Shown here: positions 25,795 through 34,644 of the stretch, piece after piece
Position numbering within the stretch: the first letter of the stretch is position 1
How the letters are laid out: every line of letters starts with the position of its first letter
Assembly: GCA_963736505.1 (NCBI GenBank)
Contig: CAVTOZ010000002.1
Span: 294,892 to 358,891 of the forward strand
Direction: 5' to 3'
From: Solirubrobacter sp963736505
GTDB taxonomy: Bacteria; Actinomycetota; Thermoleophilia; Solirubrobacterales; Solirubrobacteraceae
DNA length: 64,000 bases
Notes under the pieces: generated by a model
Seen by the model: the letters and a program-made list of their open reading frames with translations, nothing else
The model's database searches: none
What the model was told of the DNA's origin: nothing
Made by a program: the position numbers and the translations under genes

Positions 25795-26271
25795 TCAGAC
25801 CCTTCGCGGCACGTTGCCGGTGAGGGTGAGGACCGTGCGCATCGCCTTGTGGCCTCGATCGGCGGTCGCTCCGAACATGCACGGACAGCCGCCGTCGATC
25901 ACCGCGATGCCGTGCTCGCGGCCGTAGTCGGCCGCCGTCTCGGAGACGCTCCCGTGGCCGGGGCCCCGGTGCATCCAGACGTGCTTGATCCCGAGGTCGG
26001 CGCAGTCGTGCATCGTGCCCTCGGCGCGCTCGGGCCGGGTGCCGATGACGACGCCGTCGACACCGCCGGGGATCTCGCTCAGGTGGTGGTAGCAGTGGTC
26101 GCCCTCGACCTCGTCAGCGTTCGGGTTGACGGCGAAGACCTCGTAGCCGCGCTCGCGGAGACGCTTGTAGACGACGTTGCTGCCGTGGTCCTTGGCCTCC
26201 CTGGAGACGCCGGTGACGGCGACGCGCTTGCCGGCCAGGAACTCCGCTGCCGCGTCCTTGATGCGTTGCAT
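25795..26271 (-). CDS. CoA-binding domain protein
   Basis: Start at ATG 26271, which has AGGAGG six bases upstream, giving 158 aa. It is a single Rossmann CoA-binding domain: GKRVAVTGVSREAKDHGSNV with the nucleotide-binding glycine loop, GYEVFAVNPNADEVEGDHCY and HLSEIPGGVDGVVIGT, then a C-terminal stretch with VIDGGCPCMF. This is the YccU-type family that binds CoA; a reaction has not been assigned. It is a stand-alone gene. Confidence 0.9.
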   Translation of the reverse strand: MQRIKDAAAEFLAGKRVAVTGVSREAKDHGSNVVYKRLRERGYEVFAVNPNADEVEGDHCYHHLSEIPGGVDGVVIGTRPERAEGTMHDCADLGIKHVWMHRGPGHGSVSETAADYGREHGIAVIDGGCPCMFGATADRGHKAMRTVLTLTGNVPRRV

Positions 26272-26650
26272 GTGAAGCCTCCTCGTTTCCGCTGACACGA
26301 GGGATGCTGAGGCGGGAGGCCTCAACGCGCATCGGGCTGCGCACGGATCGCTGCTGCCGCGAACTACCGATCCTGGGGGCGAGTAAGCGGAAGTTCGCGG
26401 CCCGCCGACGAGACGCCCGACGCTCTGCTTGCACGGACGTGGGCGAGGCAGAGCGGGTGAGATTGCGGTCGTCGCCGGCTATCGCGATCTCGAACGTGTA
26501 GATCGGCACGCCGACGAAGCTCGAGCGGCTCGGCGTCGGGCGTCTCGATCATCTCCGCTCGGCGGAGCCGGCGGACGTCCGGAGCTGCGCCGTTCTGGTT
26601 GGAGCCATCCAGCGGGTTAGGGGTCATTAGACGGACGCGTGGAGGGCGGT
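26272..26650. other. gap with no supported gene
   Basis: About 380 bases separate the CoA-binding gene from the next secreted protein. Short open frames exist on both strands (for example a minus frame from 26509 reading MPIYTFEIAIAGDDRNLTRS), but each lacks a good ribosome-binding site or a recognisable domain. No terminator or repeat stands out beyond the AGGAGG of the CoA-binding gene at the left edge. Confidence 0.6.
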
Positions 26651-27103
26651 TCAGTGAGCGCCTCGATAGAGGGATCCGAGCGAAACCGAGCCATCGGCCG
26701 TCGTGGTGCGATCGGAATCGCGCATGAAGAGCCGTGCGCCGTGGAGCACAAGGAGGATCCGCGCATCCGTGCATTCGCCGTCGTCGCGCGCCCGCGAGTT
26801 GGTCTCGCTGTAGTAGAACCTGTACCCGCCGCGCGGCGAGCGCCCCAGGTAGCGCAGCGGCCCGTGACAGCTGCTCGGAGCGTCGCGTTCCGGAGGATAG
26901 GTCGCGTGACCCCCGATGTGTCCAACTTGGAGCTTGCCGATTCGGAGAATGACTTTGTTCGGGAAGCCGATGTCGCGGCCGGTCTTCTGGTACGTCGTGC
27001 CGTGCCAGGTGCCGCGGAGAGGCGGAGCTGCCCACGCGCCGGCGCAAATGACGACCGCAATGACTGCGGCCAGGACGAGTCCGGCGATGCGCGCGCCCGG
27101 CAT
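26651..27103 (-). CDS. small secreted hypothetical protein
   Basis: A 150-residue protein with a hydrophobic N-terminus (MPGARIAGLVLAAVIAVVIC) that acts as a signal or anchor. The mature part has a RGTWHGTTYQKTGRDIG strand, an extended PPERDAPSSCHGPLRYLG loop, and two cysteines placed for a disulfide (SSCHG and DDGECTD). It looks like a single lipocalin-like or beta-sandwich domain. No family recognised. Confidence 0.65.
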   Translation of the reverse strand: MPGARIAGLVLAAVIAVVICAGAWAAPPLRGTWHGTTYQKTGRDIGFPNKVILRIGKLQVGHIGGHATYPPERDAPSSCHGPLRYLGRSPRGGYRFYYSETNSRARDDGECTDARILLVLHGARLFMRDSDRTTTADGSVSLGSLYRGAH

Positions 27104-27296
27104 GGGTTCCTCGGCACGAGCCTAACGGCTGTCTGGCCCGTAGTCGATAGCTGCGACTGACTTCGGGCGGCGCAGAGGACGCAGGCTCACGGGGATCCGC
27201 CGGCAGCGCCAGGCCCACCTGCGCCCCGGCGGTCCGGCGGTCCGGCGGACCTTCTATCCGGGCAGTGAACGCCGACACCCGCGCGGCGCGCTTCGA

Positions 27297-28055
27297 CTAC
27301 CAGCGCAGCTCAGCGCCGATCACGGCCGCAAGCCGTGCGATCGCGCGCCGCGCCGGCTCGTCGCCGATCCGCTCCGGCGTCCACGGGCACGCGATGCAGG
27401 TCGCCACAGGGGGCGCGACGGCGGCGATCTGCGCCAGACACGCCTCGGCGACGTCGAACGACGGCCCGGGACTGGTGCGCCAGCGCAGGCCCGGCACGTC
27501 CTCGCCGTCGATCATGTCGACGTCAACGTGCAGGTACACGTCGCGCGAGGCCAGTTCGGCCAGCGCACGGCGGATCGCGTCTGGTTCCGCGGCGACGCGC
27601 CGCACCCGGCTGGCCTCGAGCAGGTCGTGCTCCGCGGGATCGAGATCCCGCGCATCGATCAGGACGACATGTTCGTCGATCACCGGTCGGAGCCCGATCT
27701 GCTCGTAGATTGGGGCGGGACCGCGACCCGTCAACAGCGCGAGCGACATGCCCGCGAGGTAGCCGCTGACGGAGATGGCCGGCGTGTTGAAGTCGCCGTG
27801 CGCGTCGAGCCAGATCACCGACACATCGCGGTGTCGGCGCTGGAGACCGGCGACGATCCCCAGCGAAGTCAAGCAATCGCCCGCGAGCACGAGCGGCCGC
27901 GCGGCTTGCGCGACGGCATCGCCCACCTCGCGGTAGCGACCGGCCAGCAAGTCCAGCTCGTCGCCGTCGTGCTCCGGCCCGGCGAGCGCGAGCGCGAGCG
28001 CACCGGCGGGAGCCGGGAACTCATCGATCGCCTCGTGGAGATGCCATGCACTCAC
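27297..28055 (-). CDS. arginase/agmatinase family protein
   Basis: I use the GTG at 28055 (VSAWHLHEAIDEFPAPAG), giving 252 aa, because the open frame upstream to 28199 runs through a tRNA T-arm-like sequence. Family motifs are clear: VLAGDCLTSLGIV, WLDAHGDFNTPA with metal ligands (DAHGD) and YLHVDVDMIDGEDVPG (DVD). The first metal histidine of GGxH is replaced (GDCL), which is seen in divergent members. The substrate cannot be told, so ureohydrolase activity is only a family guess. Confidence 0.82.
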   Translation of the reverse strand: MSAWHLHEAIDEFPAPAGALALALAGPEHDGDELDLLAGRYREVGDAVAQAARPLVLAGDCLTSLGIVAGLQRRHRDVSVIWLDAHGDFNTPAISVSGYLAGMSLALLTGRGPAPIYEQIGLRPVIDEHVVLIDARDLDPAEHDLLEASRVRRVAAEPDAIRRALAELASRDVYLHVDVDMIDGEDVPGLRWRTSPGPSFDVAEACLAQIAAVAPPVATCIACPWTPERIGDEPARRAIARLAAVIGAELRW

Positions 28056-28383
28056 GAGCAGATCCCAGGGCTCAGTGCGAGCGGCCACCTCTCCGGCGAT
28101 CCTACAAACGTGCGCCCGCGAAGCCCGGACTCGAGCCGGGGACACCACGATTTCAGTGGTCCCAGCACCGCTCGTCGGCCGCCTGGTTGTCGCCGTCATC
28201 GTGGTCGAGCTCTGCTCGGCAGGGTCCGGGCAACCGGACCTACCCAGCCCATCAGCGGAGCGCGTGCGGCTCCGTCAAGTCCAGCCCGTGGCCGAGCGTG
28301 GCGAGCTGCGCCGAGTGGCTTGACAGGTTCGCGCGGCGGAGCTAGCTGTCTGCGGCCGCATGCGCCCGGGCGGACGAGAGGCG

Positions 28384-28641
28384 TCAGCGTGCTCGGCGAC
28401 GCCGCGGGGGTGCATCGAATCCGAGCCAGAAGAGGACGCGCACGGTGACTGTGACCGCCACGACGATCGCCGTCGCGATCACAAGTCCCCCGAGGACGTC
28501 GATCCACGACTCGTGCACGGTGAACAGACCGTTGAACCGATCGTCGAGCGACTCGAACTCGGGCCGGGGTACCTGAGTGAGGAACCCGAAGATGACTCCT
28601 GGGACCGCGAGCACCAACAGCACGCGCATCACGACGCGCAT
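28384..28641 (-). CDS. small membrane protein
   Basis: An 85-residue protein with an N-terminal helix (MRVLLVLAVPGVIFGFL) and a second long helix (VLGGLVIATAIVVAVTVTVR) joined by a polar segment, and a very basic tail (PPRRRRAR). No family recognised. It stands alone next to the integrase remnant. Confidence 0.55.
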   Translation of the reverse strand: MRVVMRVLLVLAVPGVIFGFLTQVPRPEFESLDDRFNGLFTVHESWIDVLGGLVIATAIVVAVTVTVRVLFWLGFDAPPRRRRAR

Positions 28642-28795
28642 GGGGCGAGTCTAGTGCGGGCGCGGGGCGGCGGAGCGCGTCACGGCCGACGTGGCGCCGG
28701 GCTGACGCGACCGGCGAGGTCTGCTCGCGCTGCACTGGACGAGACGCGAGCGCGCGGCACTCAGGCTCGTGCACCAGCGGTGTGCGTAGGCGCCG

Positions 28796-29017
28796 GCGAG
28801 CCACTCGTTCGTGTCGCTGCTGATCGCCGAGGGCCGGACGGTGATCGACGTCGCGGGCCAGGCTGGGCACTCGCCGGAGACGTGCCTGCGCTACTACGCG
28901 CACCTGTTCGCGGAATTCGACCCGGATGTGCACGTGTCGGCCGAAAATCTGGCTCTGCGCCCACAGAGCCGACGCCCGGACTCGAACCGGGGACGCTTCA
29001 TTGCGAGCCCCGCTTAG
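28796..29017 (+). pseudogene. tyrosine recombinase (integrase) C-terminal remnant
   Basis: The frame reads ASHSFVSLLIAEGRTVIDVA, then GQAGHSPETCLRYYAHLF, matching the C-terminal catalytic half of a phage-type integrase, with the HxLR/HTF-like histidine in ASHSF, the GHSP His and the nucleophile Tyr in YYAHLF. Upstream in the same frame a TAG occurs at about 28787 and the N-terminal domain is missing. Beyond residue 50 the frame runs straight into a copy of the tRNA-Thr 3' region. This is the leftover end of an integrated element. Confidence 0.8.
28941..29007. repeat. attachment-site-like copy of tRNA-Thr 3' region
   Basis: These 67 bases match 29514-29581 with a few changes (for instance ctgcgcccacagagccgacg against ctgcgcctccagagccgacg) and one length difference. 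They cover the tRNA-Thr anticodon loop, T-arm and acceptor plus about 30 bp beyond. A second partial tRNA copy adjoining a dead integrase is what integration and partial loss leave behind. Confidence 0.78.
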
Positions 29018-29148
29018 GCATTCCTGCGTGGTCAGTCGCGCAGCTGATTTGGCTCTGGAGCGTCCTTTGGGCGAGCAGGTCCCGTGCCGGCTCGGGGCGG
29101 GTTGGACGGCGTGTCGACGCTGGGCGGACGCATCTGCCGAGCGGCGAG

Positions 29149-29454
29149 TCAGCCGGCGCGGAGCTCGTAGTTCAACACGACGGCACCGCCGGTGGCGTAG
29201 TTCGCGACGTCTGCACGCGTCGCCTGACCCTGGGGTGATCCCATCGCCGCAACATACGCCGCGGCATCGTCGAAGTCGGCCTCGAACACGCAGAAGTACG
29301 GCGAGTCGCCCTCGCCGGCAGCGACATCGAAGGCGTAGCGGTAGCCGCGCAGTCCGGGGAGCTCCGCCACCAGTTTGAGGTGGGTCTCCTCGTAGTAGGT
29401 CCGGAAGTGATCCGGGTCCGTGGGCGGCGGATAGAGGACAAGCAATCTGTGCAC
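29149..29454 (-). CDS. EthD family protein
   Basis: A 101-residue protein with the EthD pattern: LLVLYPPPTDPDHFRTYYEE then THLKLVAELPGLRGYRYAF, and FCVFEADFDDAAAYVAAMGS before the end. The family is a small ferredoxin-like dimeric fold seen beside cytochrome P450 and ether-degradation genes; an enzyme activity is not settled. It sits between the two tRNA-Thr 3' copies and may be cargo of the old element. Confidence 0.9.
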   Translation of the reverse strand: MHRLLVLYPPPTDPDHFRTYYEETHLKLVAELPGLRGYRYAFDVAAGEGDSPYFCVFEADFDDAAAYVAAMGSPQGQATRADVANYATGGAVVLNYELRAG

Positions 29455-29513
29455 GAGCCAACCCTAGTGGACGCTCAGTGGACGCAGGCGGCGGTGAGGC
29501 GGAAGCGGCGTGA

Positions 29514-29581
29514 CCGAGGATCTGGCTCTGCGCCTCCAGAGCCGACGCCCGGACTCGAACCGGGGACCCCTTCATTACGAG
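29514..29581. repeat. tRNA-side att copy matching 28941-29007
   Basis: This segment starts 26 bp beyond the 3' end of tRNA-Thr and continues through its acceptor, T-arm and anticodon loop. It repeats the segment at 28941-29007 in direct orientation, 573 bp away, and is the likely original attB side of the integrated element. Confidence 0.75.
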
Positions 29582-29612
29582 TGAAGTGCTCTACCAACTG
29601 AGCTACGTCGGC
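29540..29612 (-). tRNA. tRNA-Thr (CGT anticodon)
   Basis: On the minus strand 73 nt fold as a cloverleaf: acceptor GCCGACG pairs with CGTCGGC, D-arm GCTCAGTTGGTAGAGC, anticodon arm CTTCA-CTCGTAA-TGAAG with anticodon CGT, and T-arm CCGGTTCGAGTCCGG. The discriminator base is T and CCA is not encoded. It reads Thr ACG codons, and its 3' half served as an integration site. Confidence 0.95.
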
Positions 29613-29745
29613 GCGACCGCGCAGTTTAGCCGCCGCGTGGCGGGGCGTCCCGGTAGGGGTGAGTGGGACCGGATTCCGGTCTGAGCGAAGGGTTAGGGTC
29701 GCTCGTTGACAGGCAGTTCGGATCGGCAAAGGATCGGATTCCGAG

Positions 29746-30536
<791 letters not shown>

Positions 30537-30540
<4 letters not shown>

Positions 30541-30953
30541 ACCGCTGGACCGTCACCGCGCTCCCGGCCGCCGCCTTCGGCGTCGCGTTCCTGCTGTCCG
30601 CCGGCACGCCTCCGGCACAGCCGGTCGCGTCGGCGCCCGCCCTGCACGCGGTCGCGCGGTTGCCCGCGGCGATCGCGGCCGAGCCCGTCGCGGCCACGCC
30701 GACGCCGGCGCCGACGGCGACGATTCGGCCGCGTCCGCACCGGGCGCATCACACGCGCAAGCCGCACCGGCGGCCGGCGCGCAAACCGCACCGGCGGCCG
30801 GCGCGCAAGGCACCGCGCCTCACGCCCGTGATGGCGGCGACACCCGCGCCGACACCCGCGGCGACGCCGGCGCCGGCGATCGCCCCGAAGCCCGCGAAGC
30901 CCAAGTCCCGCAAGGACTTCGACTCCTCCGGCGGATTCGACTCCAAGGGATGA
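30537..30953 (+). CDS. secreted basic Pro-rich protein
   Basis: The GTG at 30537 overlaps the previous stop (GTGA), giving 138 aa. A hydrophobic N-terminus (VNRWTVTALPAAAFGVAFLL) is followed by a low-complexity chain: Ala/Pro-rich to residue 60, a basic stretch with two KPHRRPAR repeats (24 bp each at 30759-30806), then Pro/Ala repeats and a terminal KDFDSSGGFDSKG. It looks like a disordered cell-wall or polyanion-binding peptide. No family recognised. Confidence 0.6.
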
Positions 30954-31516
30954 CCTTTCGCCCCCTCATCGTCGTCGCCTCCGTCGTGCTCGCGATCGTC
31001 GCCGGCGTCTGGGCCGGAGACGCGACGAGCCCCTCACCCGACCGTTCCGCCGCCCCCGCGCTGCACGCGCTCGACGTCGCGCGCGTCAAGGCCCGCGCGC
31101 AGCTCTACTCCGCGACCACGATCGACGGGCAGCATGCGGCCGCCCGCGAGCTCGCGCGCGTGCACCGCGGAGCCGCCCGCACGCTGCCCGCCCAGCGCGC
31201 CGCCCTGGAGACGGCCGCCCGCGCGTACGACCGGCTCGCGCAGGCGCCGCCCGCCGCGTTCGCCGCCGCCGCCGCGCGCACCGACCGTGCTGAGGCCGCG
31301 CTCGCCGCCGACCTGCGCCGTCCCGCGCCCGACCGCGACGGACCGGCCGTCCCGCCCGCCCTGCCGCTGCTCCTGCTCGGCGTCGTCGCCGCGATCGTCG
31401 CCGTTGCGACACGCCGTCGCACGCCGCCGCCGCGACCGCCGCCTGCGACCGAGCCCGACGCGCCGCCCCCGCAGCCGCGGCGGCTCGCCTGGGACACACC
31501 GCCACCCGGTATCTGA
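30950..31516 (+). CDS. membrane protein with helical extracytoplasmic domain
   Basis: ATG at 30950 overlaps the preceding stop. The 188-residue protein has an N-terminal signal anchor (MTFRPLIVVASVVLAIVAGV), a helical Ala/Arg-rich domain, and a second membrane helix at about residues 135-152 (ALPLLLLGVVAAIVAVATRR). It ends in a Pro-rich tail with LAWDTPPPGI. The same WDTPP tail occurs in the next gene, suggesting a common partner. No family recognised. Confidence 0.62.
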   Translation: MTFRPLIVVASVVLAIVAGVWAGDATSPSPDRSAAPALHALDVARVKARAQLYSATTIDGQHAAARELARVHRGAARTLPAQRAALETAARAYDRLAQAPPAAFAAAAARTDRAEAALAADLRRPAPDRDGPAVPPALPLLLLGVVAAIVAVATRRRTPPPRPPPATEPDAPPPQPRRLAWDTPPPGI

Positions 31517-31564
31517 CCTATCGGCCAGTCGAACTGAAGCGCTCAATGGTCCAGACTTCTGGCC

Positions 31565-31861
31565 ATGGGTCTCGCGCGTTTGGTCACGCGTCGCAAGGGT
31601 GCGTCGGTCGTGCCTGTCGTCGTGCTTGGCGCGGCGGTGTCGCTGGGCGTGGTCGCGCTGACCGCGTCGCGATTCGGGTGGCGGCGGACGAAGCCGGAGG
31701 CGGACGCGGACGCGCCGGGGCAGCGGCAACAGGAGGAGACGCGGACCACCGCGCCGGCGCCGCGGTTCAAGCCCGCTCCGCCGCGCGACCCCGACGCGCC
31801 GCGGTGGGACACGCCGCCGGCCGCGATCGCCGGTGCCCGGCCGCATCCGCCTTCCCCCTAG
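31565..31861 (+). CDS. small single-pass membrane protein with WDTPP tail
   Basis: A 98-residue protein with one helix near the N-terminus (VVPVVVLGAAVSLGVVALTA) followed by a charged, Pro-rich cytoplasmic or exposed tail ending PRWDTPPAAIAGARPH. The WDTPP element matches the tail of the previous gene. It is 48 bp past that gene and the last of the cluster. Function unknown. Confidence 0.55.
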   Translation: MGLARLVTRRKGASVVPVVVLGAAVSLGVVALTASRFGWRRTKPEADADAPGQRQQEETRTTAPAPRFKPAPPRDPDAPRWDTPPAAIAGARPHPPSP

Positions 31862-31907
31862 GGCGCGCGGCGAATCTCGTATATCCGCCGAACTTCGAGC
31901 TCTGACG

Positions 31908-31936
31908 TTGCTCCCTTAATGCGTCAAAACTAGGCT
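31908..31936 (+). promoter_or_regulatory. putative promoter for the receiver and GGDEF-EAL genes
   Basis: TTGCTC (31908-31913) and TAGGCT (31931-31936) are separated by 17 bp, in line with actinobacterial -35 and TANNNT -10 elements. A hairpin GGGGCC-GACA-GGCCCC at 31952-31967 lies in the presumed leader. The start is about 55 bp before the coding region. It is a sequence match only. Confidence 0.45.
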
Positions 31937-31992
31937 CGCCCATAACCCCATGGGGCCGACAGGCCCCCAGAACTGAAATCGAGCAGGTGAGG

Positions 31993-32520
31993 ATGAAGGA
32001 TGCGGTGGCCACGGACGGTCCCCCGCCCCCGGGACACCGGGGGGCGCGCGTGAGCGACCGCTTCCAGCGGTCGCGGGTGCCGATGCTGCCGACGGTGCTC
32101 TTCGCCGACGCGAGCGAGGACTACCGCGCGATGGCCAAGGACGCCCTGCTCGAGGGGCGCAGCGCGACCGACATGCGCATGGCCGCCGACGGCGGCGAGC
32201 TGCTCGCGTACCTGCGCAACGCGCCGGCCGAGCGCGGCAAGGTCACGCCCGTCCCGAGCCTGATCGTGCTCGACGCGCAGCTGCCCGGCGAGCCGCAGGG
32301 ACTCGACGCGGTGCGCGCGATCAAGCAGGAGCACGCGCTCCGGCACATCCCCGTCGTCGCGCTCGGCGCCGACGACGATCCCGCCACGGTGTCGGCCGCG
32401 TACGAGGCCGGCGCCAACACCTACATCGTCAAGCCCGTCACGTTCCTCGCGCTCGTGCGGCTGATGAAGGTCTTCACGGCCTACTGGCTCGAAGCGGCGG
32501 AGCTCCCGCCCGGCGCATGA
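31993..32520 (+). CDS. Rcp-like response regulator
   Basis: Start at ATG 31993 is preferred; a GTG at 31987 is six bases earlier and one at about 32050 is possible. The receiver occupies residues about 30-160: VLFADASEDYRAMAKDALLE, the phospho-acceptor Asp in LIVLDAQLPGEPQG, and the Lys in TYIVKPVTF. There is no DNA-binding domain. Its stop overlaps the GGDEF-EAL start as ATGA, so it probably modulates that enzyme or its input. Confidence 0.9.
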   Translation: MKDAVATDGPPPPGHRGARVSDRFQRSRVPMLPTVLFADASEDYRAMAKDALLEGRSATDMRMAADGGELLAYLRNAPAERGKVTPVPSLIVLDAQLPGEPQGLDAVRAIKQEHALRHIPVVALGADDDPATVSAAYEAGANTYIVKPVTFLALVRLMKVFTAYWLEAAELPPGA

Positions 32521-34637
32521 GCGCACGCCCCCTGCCCGATCCGCTCCGCGTGCTCGCGGTGTCGGCCGACGCCGCACGCCATGCGCCGGTGCGCGCGACG
32601 CTGAACCAGATCCCCGACACGCGCGTGCTGATCACGCTCGCGACGGCGCCGCACCACGCGCTGGCGGCGCTCGACGACGTCGACATCGTGCTCGTCGACC
32701 GCGAGCTGGGGCCGCCCGGGCCGGACGGCCTCGCCACCGCCGAGCAGTTCGTCGCACGCGCGCCGCACGTGCCCGTGATCCTGCTCAGCCACCGCGCCGA
32801 CCACGACGCCGACGTCCACGCGGGCGAGGCCGGCGTCGCCGACTTCCTGCTCGTCCCCGGCCTCAGCGCCGACCGGCTCGAGCACGCGATCCGCTACGCG
32901 CTGATGCACCAGCGCACACTGCAGCGGCTCGCGCGCTCGGAGGAGCGCCACGCGCTCGCCCTCCGCGGCGCCAATGACGGCATCTGGGACTGGGACGTCG
33001 AGACCGACACGGTGTTCTTCAGCGCGCGCTGGAAGTCGATGCTCGGCTACGCCGAGCCGGAGGTCGGCGAAGCGCGCGGCGAGTGGCTCGGCCGTGTCCA
33101 TCCCGACGACCGCTCGGCGCTCTCTCAGGCGCTGGAGGCGCACCTGACCGGGACGAACGAGCACTTCGAGTTCGAGCACCGTGTCCAGCACCGCGACGGC
33201 TCCTACCGCTGGATGCTCACGCGCGGCGTCGCCGTGCGCGACCTCCACGGCCACGCCACGCGCGTCGTCGGCAGCCAGACCGACATCACGGCGCGCAAGG
33301 AGGCCGAGCGCCAGCTGCAGCACGACGCGATGCACGACCCGCTCACCGGCCTGCCCAACCGGGTGCTGTTCGTCGACCGCCTCGACCAGGCGATCCGCCG
33401 CGCGCGCCGCCACCACCCCGACCGCTGCGCGGCCGTGCTGTTCCTCGACCTCGACCGCTTCAAGGTCGTCAACGACTCGCTCGGCCACCAGGTCGGCGAC
33501 GAGCTGCTGAAGGCCGTGTCCCTGCGCCTGCAGGCCACGCTGCGCCCGAACGACTCCGTCGCGCGGCTGTCGGGCGACGAGTTCACGCTGCTGCTCGACG
33601 ACGTCTGCGACGCCCGCGAGGCGACGATGGTCGCCGAGCGCGTGCTGCACAGCCTGAAGGAGCCGTTCCAGCTCGACGGCCGCGAGCTGTTCGTCGACGC
33701 CTCGATCGGCATCGCGGTCGCCACCGGCGACTCGGCGCCGCAGGAGGTGCTGCGCGACGCCGACGTCGCCATGTACCGCGCGAAGGCCGAGGGCAAGGGC
33801 CGCCACGCCGTCTTCGACGCCGCGATGCACGCGCAGGTGCTGCGCCGGCTCGACATGGAGGGCGACCTGCGGCGGGCGATCGATCTCCAGGAGCTCGAGG
33901 TCGTCTACCAGCCGATCGCGCAAACCGCGACGGGCCGGATCGTCGGCTTCGAGGCGCTCTGCCGCTGGCCCGACGGCCGCGGCGGCGCGATCGAGCCGGC
34001 CGACTTCCTCGCGCTCGCGGAGGAGACCGGCCTCGTCGTCCCGCTCGGGCTGTGGGTGCTGCAGACGGCGTGCACCGAGCTCGCGCGCTGGCGCCGGCTC
34101 CCGCGCGGCGCCGGCCTGACGATGGGCGTCAACGTGTCGCACCGCCAGCTCGCCGAGCCGGGCTTCCTCGCGATGCTGCGCGGCGTCCTGCGCGACACCG
34201 GGCTGGACCCGCGCGCGCTGCGCCTGGAGGTCAAGGAGCACGACCTCTCGCGCGGCCGCGGCGACGACGCCACCCGGCGGGTGCTCGAGCAGGTGCTCGA
34301 CCAGGCCAAGGTGCGCACGCACATCGACGACTTCGGCACCGGCGCGAGCTCGCTGCGCCTGCTGCACCGCTTCCCCGGGGACGCGATCAAGGTCTCGCGC
34401 AGCCTCGTGACCGGCATCGGCCACGACGCCGGCGCGTTCGAGATCGTCCGCGCCGTCGTCGGCCTCGCGCACAACCTCGGGCTCGAGGTGATCGCCGAAG
34501 GCGTCGAGACGCGCGAGCAGCTCGACTACCTGAAGGTGCTGGGCTGCGAGTTCGCCCAGGGGTTCGAGATCTCGGCGCCGCTGGCGGCCGCCGAGGCGCG
34601 GGCGCTGCTCGAGAAGAGCAGCGTGCCCGCGCACTGA
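32517..34637 (+). CDS. receiver-PAS-GGDEF-EAL cyclic di-GMP enzyme
   Basis: A 706-residue protein in four parts. A degenerate receiver-like domain (about 1-130) has the Asp of VDIVLVDRELGPPGPD. A PAS domain (about 140-260) includes NDGIWDWDVETDTV and HRDGSYRWMLTRG. The GGDEF domain has MHDPLTGLPNRVLF and ARLSGDEFTLL, so the active motif is SGDEF. The EAL domain has FEALCRW, VNVSHRQL, HIDDFGTGASSLRL, EGVETREQ and FAQGF, keeping the metal and substrate ligands known for active phosphodiesterases; the common KID is KVS here, with the Lys kept. A bifunctional enzyme is likely, though which activity dominates cannot be read. Confidence 0.93.
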   Translation: MSARPLPDPLRVLAVSADAARHAPVRATLNQIPDTRVLITLATAPHHALAALDDVDIVLVDRELGPPGPDGLATAEQFVARAPHVPVILLSHRADHDADVHAGEAGVADFLLVPGLSADRLEHAIRYALMHQRTLQRLARSEERHALALRGANDGIWDWDVETDTVFFSARWKSMLGYAEPEVGEARGEWLGRVHPDDRSALSQALEAHLTGTNEHFEFEHRVQHRDGSYRWMLTRGVAVRDLHGHATRVVGSQTDITARKEAERQLQHDAMHDPLTGLPNRVLFVDRLDQAIRRARRHHPDRCAAVLFLDLDRFKVVNDSLGHQVGDELLKAVSLRLQATLRPNDSVARLSGDEFTLLLDDVCDAREATMVAERVLHSLKEPFQLDGRELFVDASIGIAVATGDSAPQEVLRDADVAMYRAKAEGKGRHAVFDAAMHAQVLRRLDMEGDLRRAIDLQELEVVYQPIAQTATGRIVGFEALCRWPDGRGGAIEPADFLALAEETGLVVPLGLWVLQTACTELARWRRLPRGAGLTMGVNVSHRQLAEPGFLAMLRGVLRDTGLDPRALRLEVKEHDLSRGRGDDATRRVLEQVLDQAKVRTHIDDFGTGASSLRLLHRFPGDAIKVSRSLVTGIGHDAGAFEIVRAVVGLAHNLGLEVIAEGVETREQLDYLKVLGCEFAQGFEISAPLAAAEARALLEKSSVPAH

Positions 34638-34644
34638 GCCGGCG

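Noticed and set aside
26114..26509. Minus open frame beginning MPIYTFEIAIAG
   Set aside because: No ribosome-binding site, no domain, and it overlaps the CoA-binding gene in another frame.
31952..31967. Cyclic di-GMP riboswitch before the GGDEF-EAL gene
   Set aside because: Only a simple 6-bp hairpin is present and none of the conserved riboswitch bases are seen.
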